NCBI RefSeq assembly: GCF_002259755.1
Contig: NZ_MWWY01000045.1
Span: 1 to 61,696 of the forward strand
Length of the DNA stretch: 61,696 nt
Source: Bifidobacterium hapali
GTDB lineage: Bacteria > Actinomycetota > Actinomycetes > Actinomycetales > Bifidobacteriaceae
Direction: 5' to 3'
Of the stretch, positions 43,803 through 53,760 are shown in pieces. Within the stretch, counting starts at the first letter, position 1. Each line of letters starts with the position of its first letter. The notes under the pieces are model-generated. The model saw only the letters and a program-made list of their open reading frames with translations, did not search any database and was not told the DNA's origin. A program made the translations under genes and the position numbers.

Positions 43803-45623
43803 TTACTCAAACTCTTCGCGTTCGAGAAGGGCTTTGGTTTGAGCGAACCATATGGCGATGCGGGTGCGGATACTGGGACGGAATGTGCGGCCGGGTAGGT
43901 TGGGGTCGTCAATGGATCGTCGTCGAACAGCACGTGTGAAACCAACGCATATCCCCACAAACGCCACTTCTGCAGCGAGCATCAACAACGCGCCGGGCAG
44001 GTTACCCGCCCACGGCACGACCGCATATTGGCTTGCTGACAACCACGCGGCGATTCGCTCCATCACTTGCGTACCGCGTCCAGCAACCCATGCCAACACG
44101 AATCCGCATTGCGGACTTATCCATGAGATAAGCAGCGAGCCAAGTCCGGCAATCGTTGCAAACCCTACGAATGGTGACACCAGAAGATTCGCCGGCACCG
44201 ATGCAAGCGGCAATTCTGGCTCCATAAGTACTTGAATTGGCAAAGTCAGCGTCTGAGCAGCTATTGTCATAGCCAACGATTCCGCGATCACGCGCGGTAA
44301 CAGCACACTGCACCAATCACCGACCGCTCCAGCAAACAGAACAATTCCTAACACAGCAGCACATGACAGTGCAAAACCATAACTATATGCCATAGATGGG
44401 CGCACAAGGAGTACTCCAATCACTGTCCAGCTCAATGCACTCACTGATTGTCCACGCCGACCGATGAACGAGGCACCCGCACCAGTCAGCCCCATAATAA
44501 GTGCGCGTAATACGGAATCAGAAGGATACATCATCGAGGCAAGTAGCATATATGCGAACGCCACGCAGCAAGCAACCATGCGACGCGGCAACAGTAGCCG
44601 TGCACACAGTCGGCGAACAAGATCGGCTACGAGCATGAAATGACCACCGGAAACGGCCATGAGATGCATAATGCCCGAGCGACGAAACTGTTCTTCAACC
44701 TGCTTTGTATATGCTTCATCAAGCGGCTGTATAGTCTTTGACGCACGCGCATCACTGTTTATACCGCCAATGTTGACATAGTCCTGCCCCAGCACACCAA
44801 GGGTAAGTCCCGGCACGAGTACGCGACCTTGATCGTCAAGCTGTTCAGTAACTGTAAAGAATCGCTGTTGCAAGTATCCCACGATTTGCTGCAATGGATT
44901 TGGCCGTCTCATGACGGTGATGCGTGTACGCTGGGGTGTGCTCAACGAGCGTTCCGTATTATCCGTATCATCTGTACCGTTTGTACCGTCCGCACCGTCC
45001 ACGACTAGCCATAACGGTTGTTTACCAAAACGAGCCTTACGCAGTATGCCGCTTGCCTGTATCATCGCGCCGTGAGCGAGCGCCGTACAATCACTACCAG
45101 ATGCGAATAATCGAATTGCCACATGAGATGGGACGGCTATTGTGCCATCAAACAGTGATCTCAGCGTAGCGTCTGTTTGGCAGTCGGCGTCACGCAGGTC
45201 GGAAACAATGATTGGCGTGTCGATATGCATGGCTGCTGTGACGGCTGATGTTTCAGATTGCCGTGCAAGGCGACTGGCTGGATCATGCCATTGGACAAGC
45301 TCTGTCGATACGGTGGCCATTGATGCGAGCAGTATGGCAATGATAAGAACCGTGCCAGATATGGCTGATGATGGCGCAACCATACCCACTATCAGCAATA
45401 ACATCATGAAAATAGTTAATGTGATGATTGCCACCCACTGAGTTGTGTCGCCGTTCATCACCATCGCACATGTCAAGTGAACAGCCAGACTTGCTGCCCA
45501 TGTTATCAGGGCAATTGGCAGCATTCTCCAGTCACGACTTCCCTGTTCGCGGCCTGATTGGAGCATAACTAAGCGAATTCTTCTCGGCACTCGCGCATAT
45601 TGCCGATCATGCTGACGATTCAT
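43803..45623 (-). CDS. comEC: ComEC/Rec2-type DNA-uptake channel protein
   Basis: The 606-residue polytopic protein has the N-terminal ComEC domain (membrane segments near 35-110, external OB-like region to about 320) and the competence channel domain with GIMHLMAVSGGHFMLVADLV, SDSVLRALIMGLTGAGA, YSYGFALSCAAVLGI and PANLLVSPFVGFATI. It lacks the C-terminal metallo-beta-lactamase domain of long ComEC proteins, as in other actinobacteria. It should pass single-stranded DNA across the membrane. A short Asp/Thr/Gly-rich run (GADGTNGTDDTDNTE) interrupts the external domain. The start overlaps the comEA stop by four bases. Confidence 0.9.
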   Translation of the reverse strand: MNRQHDRQYARVPRRIRLVMLQSGREQGSRDWRMLPIALITWAASLAVHLTCAMVMNGDTTQWVAIITLTIFMMLLLIVGMVAPSSAISGTVLIIAILLASMATVSTELVQWHDPASRLARQSETSAVTAAMHIDTPIIVSDLRDADCQTDATLRSLFDGTIAVPSHVAIRLFASGSDCTALAHGAMIQASGILRKARFGKQPLWLVVDGADGTNGTDDTDNTERSLSTPQRTRITVMRRPNPLQQIVGYLQQRFFTVTEQLDDQGRVLVPGLTLGVLGQDYVNIGGINSDARASKTIQPLDEAYTKQVEEQFRRSGIMHLMAVSGGHFMLVADLVRRLCARLLLPRRMVACCVAFAYMLLASMMYPSDSVLRALIMGLTGAGASFIGRRGQSVSALSWTVIGVLLVRPSMAYSYGFALSCAAVLGIVLFAGAVGDWCSVLLPRVIAESLAMTIAAQTLTLPIQVLMEPELPLASVPANLLVSPFVGFATIAGLGSLLISWISPQCGFVLAWVAGRGTQVMERIAAWLSASQYAVVPWAGNLPGALLMLAAEVAFVGICVGFTRAVRRRSIDDPNLPGRTFRPSIRTRIAIWFAQTKALLEREEFE

Positions 45624-46519
45624 CGCACCACCACCTGATCGCGTATTTTGGCGAGTGTCTTAGCTCCAATACCTTTCACATCAAGGAGTTGGTCGACGCT
45701 GGTGAATCTGCCGATACTCTTGCGATGAGTAATAATACGATCTGCGGTCACTGGCCCAATGCCGTTGATTGTCTGTAATTCCTCACTACTTGCCGTGTTG
45801 AGATCAATACGATCGTCATTGACAGGCTCATTCGTGGGAGCAGTCTCAGCCTCGTTGCTGTCATCGCTAGGAGCAGCATTACTAGGCGCAGGAGTAGTAT
45901 CCTGCGTTTCTGTTTGATTGTCGGCATCGTGTTGTGTGATGTCTCGTTCACTGCTGTCGGTTTCATTATACTGTTCGGCTTCACTGTTGCTATTACTCGC
46001 ACCAAGGTCAGTAGACGAGTGCGTTGTTGACATCGCATGTTCGTAACGAATTGCTTGGCCGATCAGCATGGTCAGACTCGCACACAACAGCATGGCGAGC
46101 AATAGGATGATGCCCATTGCATGAATTGGGCGCAACGTTAGTCGCGGCCGATCGCGTTTGAGTCGATGTTCTTCACGTGTCGTATCTGACTGACGAACAC
46201 CGGCTAGTTCACCGAGTGATGATCGACGGTTCGTGCTCGTATGATGTCGGCTGAGTAATGATGATTGATGAGGTGAAAGTGAATCTGTTTGACAATCTGC
46301 TTGATTACGGACACTCCCCTGATCGTGTTTGATGAGGGGCGGTGGCGGCGGATACAGCTGCTGAGATCGAACTTGATCAATCTGATCACAACTGAGCACA
46401 TCACACTGGCCGCGCTCCGCACGTTTCTGCAACGCTGATTGATCCAGCGCTGTTAAACGCTGAGAAGCAACCACGCCACTGTCACTCGCCGTTGACGGCC
46501 TGAAATGCAAGATGCCCAT
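45620..46519 (-). CDS. comEA: ComEA-type helix-hairpin-helix DNA receptor
   Basis: The 299-residue protein has a polar cytosolic N-terminal region (about 130 residues, Pro run PPPPPL), one membrane helix (AMGIILLLAMLLCASLTMLI), an external linker rich in Ser, Thr, Glu and Asp, and a C-terminal double HhH domain (RIDLNTASSEELQTINGIGP, then VDQLLDVKGIGAKTLAKI). ComEA binds double-stranded DNA outside and hands it to ComEC, encoded next. ATG at 46519 lies inside the left arm of an 18-bp hairpin and has no ribosome site, so a later start or structural control is possible. Confidence 0.88.
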   Translation of the reverse strand: MGILHFRPSTASDSGVVASQRLTALDQSALQKRAERGQCDVLSCDQIDQVRSQQLYPPPPPLIKHDQGSVRNQADCQTDSLSPHQSSLLSRHHTSTNRRSSLGELAGVRQSDTTREEHRLKRDRPRLTLRPIHAMGIILLLAMLLCASLTMLIGQAIRYEHAMSTTHSSTDLGASNSNSEAEQYNETDSSERDITQHDADNQTETQDTTPAPSNAAPSDDSNEAETAPTNEPVNDDRIDLNTASSEELQTINGIGPVTADRIITHRKSIGRFTSVDQLLDVKGIGAKTLAKIRDQVVVR

Positions 46520-46551
46520 GTATCCACACTGACGGATACATGGGCATCTTG
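46508..46551. repeat. Perfect hairpin covering the comEA start
   Basis: CAAGATGCCCATGTATCC (46508-46525) pairs exactly with 46534-46551 around an 8-base loop. The comEA start codon is within the stem (46517-46519). A messenger starting upstream would have the start codon paired. Confidence 0.75.
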
Positions 46552-46629
46552 TCTAGCTGAAACGGGGTATGTGGTCGAACGGTCGAGTTATCCACAACGG
46601 TTTATCCACAATGACATTGTGGATAAACC
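46548..46629. promoter_or_regulatory. DnaA-box cluster with conserved block (copy 2)
   Basis: Three perfect DnaA boxes, TTATCCACA at 46588-46596 and 46602-46610 and inverted at 46618-46626, follow a block at 46548-46583 nearly identical to 38571-38606. The last two form a perfect 16-bp palindrome (CGGTTTATCCACAATG, 46597-46629). It lies between leuS and comEA. Confidence 0.65.
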
Positions 46630-46695
46630 GTGCAACCTCTTATCTCGAAGAACAGTAGTTAGAACAACTCCCCTTGTCAGCGTAGCTGACTCAAC

Positions 46696-49674
46696 TCACT
46701 CAGCAGGAACGATCGAGACGATCTTTGGCGCTTTGACAATCACCTTGCGCGGCGTCTTACCACCGAGACGATCAGCAACTGCCTCAAGTGCAAGCTTCTC
46801 CAACTCAGCCGGGTCAATGTCAGGCGACACCTCGAGCTTGGCGCGAATCTTGCCCTTGATCTGTACGACTGCAGTCACCGTATCCTGACCAACATAGCGT
46901 TCATCAGCAACCGGCCACGGAGCATGTGCCAACGATTCTGCATGTCCGAGTCGTGCCCACAATTCTTCACAGATATGCGGTGCAACCGGCGAAAGCATGA
47001 GAATCAGAGGCTCAATAGCAGCACGCGGCACAGTGCCCAGCGAAGTCAAATGGTTGTTGAGGACAATGAGCTTGGAGATCGCGGTATTCGGGCGCATGTT
47101 CTCCATCTCCACAGTCACATCAGCAATCGTGTTGTTGAGCAGCTTCAGAGTCTTAACATCCGGAGTGTCTTCGGATACATGCACCTCACCGGTAGTCTCG
47201 TCGATAACGTTACGCCACAAGCGCTGCAGGAAGCGCATGCCACCAACCACGTTACGCGTGTTCCACGGACGGGACTCATCCAACGGACCCATGCTCATTT
47301 CGTACAGGCGGAACGTGTCCGCGCCGTAGTTCTCGTACATGTAGTCCGGGGTGATGATGTTCTTCAGACTCTTACCCATCTTGCCGAACTCACGATTGAC
47401 GTGCTCGCCATTCCATGTGAACGTAGGCTCGCCATCGGAGTCAGCCGGGCCTTCTACAACCTCATCTGCCGGCACATACTGACCGCGATCATCGGTGTAC
47501 GCATAAGCCTGAATCATGCCCTGATTGAACAGCTTATGGAACGGTTCAGCTGAATCCACGTAGCCCAGATCAAAGAGAATCTTGTGCCAGAATCGCGAAT
47601 ACAGCAAGTGCAGCACAGCATGCTCAACACCGCCGATGTACAGGTCTACGCCGCCTTCGTCACCCGAATACTGGTTGTGGTTCGGACCCATCCAGTAGTC
47701 GAACTCGTCCTTTTCAACCATGTGCTCGGTGTCGGACGGGTCAATGTATCGCATGTAGTACCAGCAGGAGCCGGCCCAGTTCGGCATCGTATTCGTATCG
47801 CGATAGTATGTCTGCTTACCCTCGCCCAAATCGAGTTCGACCTTGACCCAATCCTCGTTACGGCTCAGCGGAGCCTCTGGATTGGATTCAGCATCCATCG
47901 GGTCAAACGTACGCGGAGAGTAATCCGGCACGTCCGGCAAGTTGATCGGCAACATGGAATCTGGCAGCAGATGCGGGGTACCATCCTCGCCGTAGACGAT
48001 CGGGAACGGCTCACCCCAGTAGCGCTGACGGCTGAACAGCCAGTCGCGCAGACGGTAGCTGACCGTGCCCTTGCCTACACCGACGGATTCGAGCCATGCG
48101 TTTGCCTTGGCGATCGCCTCGTCAACACGCAATCCGTTGAGACTGAGCGCGTCCCCAGCCGCCTCGGTAGCTTCGACAGCCGAATTGATCACGATACCGT
48201 CATGGGACACGAATGGCGCCTTGCCTTCGTAATTCGCGAGGTCGTCACCGGATTCAGGCAACGGCTGCACCGTGTAGATGACCGGAAGACCGAACTTGAC
48301 AGCGAAATCGTAATCACGCTGATCGCCGCCAGGCACAGCCATAATCGCGCCAGTACCGTAATCCATGAGCACGTAATCCGCAGTGAACAGCGGCAGCTTC
48401 GCACCAGTGATTGGGTTCGTTGCGTACAGGCCGGTGAACAAACCTGTCTTCTCGCCGCCCTCGTCTACACGATCCTTCGCAGTCTTCGATTCAGCCGCAA
48501 GACGATACGCCTTCACGCCTTCAGCCGGGGTCGCATAGCCACCCTTCCAAGCATCCGGAATATCAGCCGGCCACTCATTGGGCACATACTGCAACAAATC
48601 ATGTTCCGGGGAAACCACGGCGAACGTGGTACCGAACAACGTATCAGGACGGGTGGTGTAAATTTCCATGTCCTTGTCACCGTCGGCAGTCGTCACAGTA
48701 AAATGCACGGATGCACCATGAGATTCGCCAATCCAGTTACGCTGCATGAGCTTGACCTTTTCCGGCCAGTCAATGCCGTCGAGGTCCTCGATAAGACGAT
48801 GACCGTAGGCAGTGATGCGCATGGACCACTGACGCAGCTCACGCTGGAACACCGGGAAATTGCCACGTTCGGACTTGCCTTCAGCAGTGACCTCCTCGTT
48901 GGCGAGCACGGTTCCCAGACCCGGGCACCAGTTAACCGGTGACTTAGAAATGTAAGCAAGACGGAAATCGTTAAGGATATCCTGCTGCTCGGCTTGCGCG
49001 AGATCACCCCATGTCTTGCCGTCAGTTTCATGCCCGGGAATCGTCTTCTCACCGGATTCAAACTTGGCGATCAACTCGCTAATAGGACGCGCAGAACCTT
49101 TGGAACCGCTTGGATTCGTAGCATCCTCGTCATACCATGCATCGTAAATGCGTGAGAAGATCCACTGTGTCCAGCGCACGTAGCCGGGGTCAATAGTGGC
49201 AAACGTACGGCGATGATCAAAACTCAAGCCCATACGATGCAACTGACGAGCCATATTGGCAATATTCTGCTCGGTGGTGATACGCGGATGTTGACCGGTT
49301 TGCACAGCGAACTGCTCTGCAGGCAAGCCGAAAGCATCGTAGCCCATCGCATGCAGTACGTTTTCGCCCTTCATGCGATGGTAGCGCGATACCACATCAG
49401 AAGCTAAATACCCGAGCGGATGACCAACATGCAGTCCCCTGCCTGACGGATACGGGAACATATCCATTGCGAAATATGCCGGACGACCATCCGCGTTGTG
49501 CCCCTTGCCATCTTTGAGGTCGCCGTGGACGTTAGCAGCCCAGAAAGTCCCCTCGTCATCCCACTTCTTCTGCCACTTGGTTTCGATGTCCTGCGCGAGC
49601 GCCGCATTGTAACGGAACGACGGCTCAGCAGGGACTTCAGCCGCCTGTGCGGCGGTATTCTTCTCATTAGCCAT
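46696..49674 (-). CDS. leuS: Leucine-tRNA ligase
   Basis: The 992-residue class I synthetase charges tRNA-Leu. It has the HIGH-type motif [10 protein letters not shown] after MFPYPSGR, the CP1 editing domain ([30 protein letters not shown]), the KMSKS-type [14 protein letters not shown] and the C-terminal anticodon domain. It is longer than the E. coli enzyme (860), as usual in bifidobacteria, through inserts in the N-terminal and catalytic parts (for example [14 protein letters not shown]). ATG at 49674 is the family start, though the ribosome site is weak; upstream in-frame codons to 49737 are not conserved. No T-box leader was seen. Confidence 0.96.
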   Translation of the reverse strand: MANEKNTAAQAAEVPAEPSFRYNAALAQDIETKWQKKWDDEGTFWAANVHGDLKDGKGHNADGRPAYFAMDMFPYPSGRGLHVGHPLGYLASDVVSRYHRMKGENVLHAMGYDAFGLPAEQFAVQTGQHPRITTEQNIANMARQLHRMGLSFDHRRTFATIDPGYVRWTQWIFSRIYDAWYDEDATNPSGSKGSARPISELIAKFESGEKTIPGHETDGKTWGDLAQAEQQDILNDFRLAYISKSPVNWCPGLGTVLANEEVTAEGKSERGNFPVFQRELRQWSMRITAYGHRLIEDLDGIDWPEKVKLMQRNWIGESHGASVHFTVTTADGDKDMEIYTTRPDTLFGTTFAVVSPEHDLLQYVPNEWPADIPDAWKGGYATPAEGVKAYRLAAESKTAKDRVDEGGEKTGLFTGLYATNPITGAKLPLFTADYVLMDYGTGAIMAVPGGDQRDYDFAVKFGLPVIYTVQPLPESGDDLANYEGKAPFVSHDGIVINSAVEATEAAGDALSLNGLRVDEAIAKANAWLESVGVGKGTVSYRLRDWLFSRQRYWGEPFPIVYGEDGTPHLLPDSMLPINLPDVPDYSPRTFDPMDAESNPEAPLSRNEDWVKVELDLGEGKQTYYRDTNTMPNWAGSCWYYMRYIDPSDTEHMVEKDEFDYWMGPNHNQYSGDEGGVDLYIGGVEHAVLHLLYSRFWHKILFDLGYVDSAEPFHKLFNQGMIQAYAYTDDRGQYVPADEVVEGPADSDGEPTFTWNGEHVNREFGKMGKSLKNIITPDYMYENYGADTFRLYEMSMGPLDESRPWNTRNVVGGMRFLQRLWRNVIDETTGEVHVSEDTPDVKTLKLLNNTIADVTVEMENMRPNTAISKLIVLNNHLTSLGTVPRAAIEPLILMLSPVAPHICEELWARLGHAESLAHAPWPVADERYVGQDTVTAVVQIKGKIRAKLEVSPDIDPAELEKLALEAVADRLGGKTPRKVIVKAPKIVSIVPAE

Positions 49675-49796
49675 ACGGGCATTATCGTCATGCAACTGGA
49701 CACGAAGGAGTATTTCGTTGACTTGCGACCACACCATGAAACAACTGACGACACAGACTGTGACCTTACCTGTGAGCTGAACTGCAAACGCCCCAG

Positions 49797-50735
49797 CTAT
49801 GCCGCGGAATGCACGACGATATCGTCCGTCGACAACGTATGAGCCGGACGATACCCTAACGGCACCAGATTATTGTCTACATAACGCTGCCATGAGCCAT
49901 CTGTCACCATTGTGCGCAATGTGGCTGCGATCTTCTTCGCCAGTTCATCGCGACCGCGCGCGACAGCAATGCCATACTTCATCTGATCGGCCGCATCAGC
50001 ATCAACGACCATTCGATATTGTGCGCGCCGCTCACGAATTAATCCAGGCAAGATCACGTCGTCGCCAGCAATCGCATCCACAGAACCAGCCATCAATGCA
50101 GTCATACATTGACCATAGGTACGGTAATCGCGCAATGCAGACAGCTGATAATGCTCGATCATCGTATGTACAGCCGTACCTTGTGCCGCACACAACGTCA
50201 CGTCATGAGCGTGTAACGCATCCAGCGCTTCGGCAGAACTCAACGTATCCGGTAACGTATCAGTTTTCGCATCCTGCTGATGAACGAGCACAGCTGGGCG
50301 CACCTCAAGATACGGTCCCGCAACAGTAACTTGCTGCACTGATTCATCAGTGATCGCAAATCCAGCAACCACCATATCAGCACTGCTATCAGCGAGTACA
50401 CGAACGCGATCCTGCGGTTCCACTTGGGTAAAGATAATCTGACGACTGCTATAACCAAGCGCTTGCGCCACATACACGGCTACATCAATATCAAAGCCAG
50501 AATACGCGCCATCATGCCAGTACCCGAGTCCCGGCAAATCAGTTGCGACCCCGATCGTAATCGTCGGTCCTTGTGGCTGACCAGTCACTGCGGAAACCAC
50601 GCCGGACGATGTCTCTTTACTTTTCGACGAAGAAACTACACCGCCGCATCCAGTCAACGACAGTATCATCAACGCGATCGTGCATAGCGTCGCAATCACA
50701 CGTCGAACAGATGTCACCGTCAGTCTCATCATCAT
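49797..50735 (-). CDS. Amino-acid-type ABC substrate-binding lipoprotein (SBP family 3)
   Basis: The 312-residue protein starts with three Met codons, a signal with lipobox [11 protein letters not shown], and an SBP_bac_3 domain ([21 protein letters not shown], then [21 protein letters not shown]). Such proteins bind glutamate, glutamine or polar amino acids. No permease or ATPase is adjacent; instead the gene overlaps the corA stop by four bases. A coupled magnesium channel and solute-binding protein is an odd pair. Three consecutive ATG codons (50735, 50732, 50729) make the exact start ambiguous. Confidence 0.85.
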   Translation of the reverse strand: MMMRLTVTSVRRVIATLCTIALMILSLTGCGGVVSSSKSKETSSGVVSAVTGQPQGPTITIGVATDLPGLGYWHDGAYSGFDIDVAVYVAQALGYSSRQIIFTQVEPQDRVRVLADSSADMVVAGFAITDESVQQVTVAGPYLEVRPAVLVHQQDAKTDTLPDTLSSAEALDALHAHDVTLCAAQGTAVHTMIEHYQLSALRDYRTYGQCMTALMAGSVDAIAGDDVILPGLIRERRAQYRMVVDADAADQMKYGIAVARGRDELAKKIAATLRTMVTDGSWQRYVDNNLVPLGYRPAHTLSTDDIVVHSAA

Positions 50736-51682
50736 TTGAACATGCGCGAACGAGTCAGGAACCACGTCACTACAGCAGACAATACAATCGAAATGAGAAT
50801 AATCGCAACAAATCCCCACGGCTTATCAGTCAATGGCATGCCAAGCATACCCTCCTGAAAGTTCATACCATACATAGAGAAAATGAGCGTAGGTACTGAC
50901 AGTGTGATCGAGATAATCGTGAAGATACGCATCACGTTGTTCAGATTATTCGAAACGATTGAAGCGAACGCGTCGGTCATGTTTGCAAGAACGCCGCTGT
51001 AAATGTTCGCCATCTCGATAGCCTGCTTGTTTTCGGTAATCACGTCGTCAAGCAAATCTTCATCATCTGGATACTGTTTGATACGCTGCAACGTGGTGAG
51101 TTTTTCCATCACAATTTCGTTCGACTTAAGCGATGTGGTGAAGTAAACCAAAGTTTTACTCAACTCCATGAGCATCACAATCTCACGGTTTTGCATCGAA
51201 TGACGTAGCTTTAACTCGAGTTTGTCACTCTCACGGTCAATGATGCGCAGATACCGCAAATACATAGTTGCATTGCGATACAGGATTTGCAAGATAAATC
51301 GCGAGCGCATGAACGTGTTAAACCCGCGAATCGAACCTTCCATGAACGGATGCAATACCGGCGTATCCTGCATGCATACGGTGATAATGAGGTTCTGTGT
51401 GACGATAATCGACAACGGGATGGTTTCGTACCAGTCGCGTCCGCCGCGTTCTTCAACAGTTGGAATATCAACGATAACCATCGTGTAGTCATCTTCAACG
51501 TCAACGCGAGAACGTTCCTCGTCATCCAGCGGTGCACGCAAGTCAGCCAGATCAATGCCAGTTTGTTGCGCGATAGTGGCGAGTTCCACGTCAGTCGGTT
51601 CACTTAACGATATCCATGAGCCATTCTCAGGTTTCTGTACCTGCTCCACTTGGCCGTTGATGGTGCTGAAAATTCTCAGCAT
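50732..51682 (-). CDS. corA: CorA-type magnesium transporter
   Basis: The 316-residue protein has the CorA plan: a soluble alpha/beta N-terminal domain, a long stalk helix, and two C-terminal membrane helices with the selectivity motif YGMNFQEGM between them. It should be a pentameric Mg2+ (or Co2+) channel. ATG at 51682 follows AGGTGAT by eight bases; the 43-residue upstream extension to 51811 is not like the family. The last residues RSRMFK are basic as usual. Confidence 0.92.
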   Translation of the reverse strand: MLRIFSTINGQVEQVQKPENGSWISLSEPTDVELATIAQQTGIDLADLRAPLDDEERSRVDVEDDYTMVIVDIPTVEERGGRDWYETIPLSIIVTQNLIITVCMQDTPVLHPFMEGSIRGFNTFMRSRFILQILYRNATMYLRYLRIIDRESDKLELKLRHSMQNREIVMLMELSKTLVYFTTSLKSNEIVMEKLTTLQRIKQYPDDEDLLDDVITENKQAIEMANIYSGVLANMTDAFASIVSNNLNNVMRIFTIISITLSVPTLIFSMYGMNFQEGMLGMPLTDKPWGFVAIILISIVLSAVVTWFLTRSRMFK

Positions 51683-51863
51683 GTCTCGATCACCTGCCCT
51701 CCGCCATGTTTGTGCGTATATCTGTATCGCACCTATCGCGCTGATAAAACCGAGATAAGAATAGTACCTACGGTCAGACAGTGCCGGCAGAATACTCCAC
51801 CAAGTAGCCACGGTCGAGGGCGTACAGCCAGCGCAGACGTATTACAGTCGTATTACAGTCGTA

Positions 51864-52667
51864 CTATAGCCAATCTGGGCCGTTATCCCAGTCGACGTGA
51901 CGCGAGATCGGCGCGGATTCGTTGAATGCGTCGAGTTGCCAAACTGGACGTTCGAGAGCAACACCGTTCATGTCTCTCAATATAGAGAGCCGGCTCCAGA
52001 AAGCATTACGAATACGACCGAGATTGTCAAGCGAGTTGACTTGCATACCGACGAGTGTTTCGATGGTTGCCGCAATCCACGAACCGTGGCCAACGACCAT
52101 AAGCGTAGTGGGTTCGTTGTCGTACTGCGGATCTGCGATGATCGCACGCATTGCTTCGGCTCCACGTCGACCGGTTGCCTCGCGGCTTTCGACTCCATAC
52201 GCTAATTCGCCGCCCTCGTGACGTCGCCATGAAGCATATGCATCAGCATCGATATCACGAATCTGCTCACGCGTTAAACCTTCCCACTGACCGAAACTGC
52301 GTTCTCTCAGTCGCGGGTCAGTAGTGACCGGTAAGCCAAGCGGATCGGCAACCGCATGTGCTGTTTGTACAGCGCGGAATAGATCAGAAGCAATGATAAC
52401 CATACGACGCTGAGCGGCCGGCGCATGACGATACGACTCAATATCGCTGCGTTCAGCAGCTCCGGGATCGGGCTGTGCCAGCAGCTCAGGATGACGAGCA
52501 GCATTGGCAATTTTCGCCCAATAATAACGCTGCGCAAGTGTCAGTCCTGCCATATCAGCCTGCCATTGGCCGACAATATCGAGCGGCACATCGATCTGCC
52601 CTTGAAGCCGTCCAGCCTGATTGTATGCAGTGCGGCCGTGGCGCAGCATCACTACCTCGTCGATCAT
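51864..52667 (-). CDS. Histidine phosphatase superfamily protein (phosphoglycerate mutase-like)
   Basis: The 267-residue protein has the catalytic MLRHGRTAYNQAGRLQGQ motif near the N-terminus, ASDLFRAVQTAHAV, LRERSFGQWEGLTREQI and the second catalytic His in VVGHGSWIAAT. This is the cofactor-dependent PGM/phosphatase fold. A broad-specificity phosphatase is more likely than the glycolytic mutase, because glycolytic PGM is more conserved in its C-terminal part and usually about 245 residues. AAAGGA precedes the ATG at 52667. Confidence 0.88.
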   Translation of the reverse strand: MIDEVVMLRHGRTAYNQAGRLQGQIDVPLDIVGQWQADMAGLTLAQRYYWAKIANAARHPELLAQPDPGAAERSDIESYRHAPAAQRRMVIIASDLFRAVQTAHAVADPLGLPVTTDPRLRERSFGQWEGLTREQIRDIDADAYASWRRHEGGELAYGVESREATGRRGAEAMRAIIADPQYDNEPTTLMVVGHGSWIAATIETLVGMQVNSLDNLGRIRNAFWSRLSILRDMNGVALERPVWQLDAFNESAPISRHVDWDNGPDWL

Positions 52668-52881
52668 GGTCTGGTTCCTTTCCTGCTGTGTGAGCTTATC
52701 TCACTGTCATGTCAGTCGTCAGTCGATCATTCGGCTGTCATCACGCCATCGATTGCGTATCGTCGATTGTGTATCTGTTCACATCATATCGGTCACAGGT
52801 CCCGGCGTTAAGGCGTAGGGAGACTCATGGTGGGACTATAGTGCACAGTAAACGGCATATCTTGTGACACGGGAGGCGGTA

Positions 52882-53748
52882 ATGAATTTACTCTTCGTGA
52901 CTGGTAGCGCAGCGTTGGCCGCAGCCGTCTCGCACACGTTGGAATCTGCTGGTAATCATGTGGATATCGCTATGAACATCGATGAGTTAACGCGATTCAT
53001 ATCTGGAAATGGCGATAATGGCAGTACTGACATCAATGCTGATACCAACACTGATACCGCTGATTCTGGTCATGCTGACTCTGATCATACTGACTCGCAT
53101 AACAGCGAATATGACGCCGTGCTCATCGATGATCTCACTGCCCAACCAATGATGGATATGCTGGCTCAGTATTTGTCTGCAAGTCAATCCTCACCCCAGT
53201 CCTCGTCCCAGACAGCATCGTCAGTATCGTCAACATCGTCGTCATCGTCCGAAGCTGCCGCCAACCACGTCCGACCGCGTGTCGCTTTGCTCACTACACC
53301 GTCTTTATCTGCAACAACGAATAATCCCACTTCGGATATCGTTCCCGACGTTACGATTGTCAAACCGTTCGGTGACGCCGAACTACTTTCGTATGTTGCG
53401 CTGTTACGCTGCGATGAACAGCATGGGCGAGCTGCACAGTCAGTCAATCCTGACTTGCTGATCCACGGTGATCTCACGCTGGATACGCGTACTCAGCGCG
53501 CGTACTATCGCGGCGCAAACCGTCCTGTTGCGCTTTCTCCGCGAGAATATTCTGCATTGGAAGCACTGATTCGTGCTGACGGTGAATTCTTAAGCTTCGA
53601 CGATCTGTCACGTCTCGTATTCGGCGAGGGTGCTGGATTTGCTGACCGTCACAGTGTGATGGACACGACGATGTATTCGTTGACACGCAAACTGCGTCGA
53701 CTCGGCTTCTTTATTACTCAGCATGGTCACCAATATCGGATTCGATAA
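52882..53748 (+). CDS. OmpR-type regulator with degenerate receiver domain
   Basis: The 288-residue protein ends in a winged-helix DNA-binding domain of the OmpR/PhoB type (LTLDTRTQRAYYRGANRPVA, SPREYSALEALIRADGEFLS, VMDTTMYSLTRKLRRLG). The N-terminal receiver is unusual: the opening acidic pair is missing (MNLLFVTGSAALAAAV), a possible acceptor is in DAVLIDDLTA, the Lys of IVKPFGDAEL remains, and two low-complexity insertions rich in Asp/Thr/Ser lie at about 48-78 and 105-135. No kinase gene is adjacent. It is likely a phosphorylation-independent orphan regulator. ATG at 52882 has GGGAGG six bases upstream; a glycosylase gene follows 12 bases after. Confidence 0.8.
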   Translation: MNLLFVTGSAALAAAVSHTLESAGNHVDIAMNIDELTRFISGNGDNGSTDINADTNTDTADSGHADSDHTDSHNSEYDAVLIDDLTAQPMMDMLAQYLSASQSSPQSSSQTASSVSSTSSSSSEAAANHVRPRVALLTTPSLSATTNNPTSDIVPDVTIVKPFGDAELLSYVALLRCDEQHGRAAQSVNPDLLIHGDLTLDTRTQRAYYRGANRPVALSPREYSALEALIRADGEFLSFDDLSRLVFGEGAGFADRHSVMDTTMYSLTRKLRRLGFFITQHGHQYRIR

Positions 53749-53760
53749 CTGTGGTGACGG

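Noticed and set aside
47584..48942. 452-codon frame on the plus strand
   Set aside because: It is the complement of leuS in a GC-biased frame; no start signal or protein-like composition.
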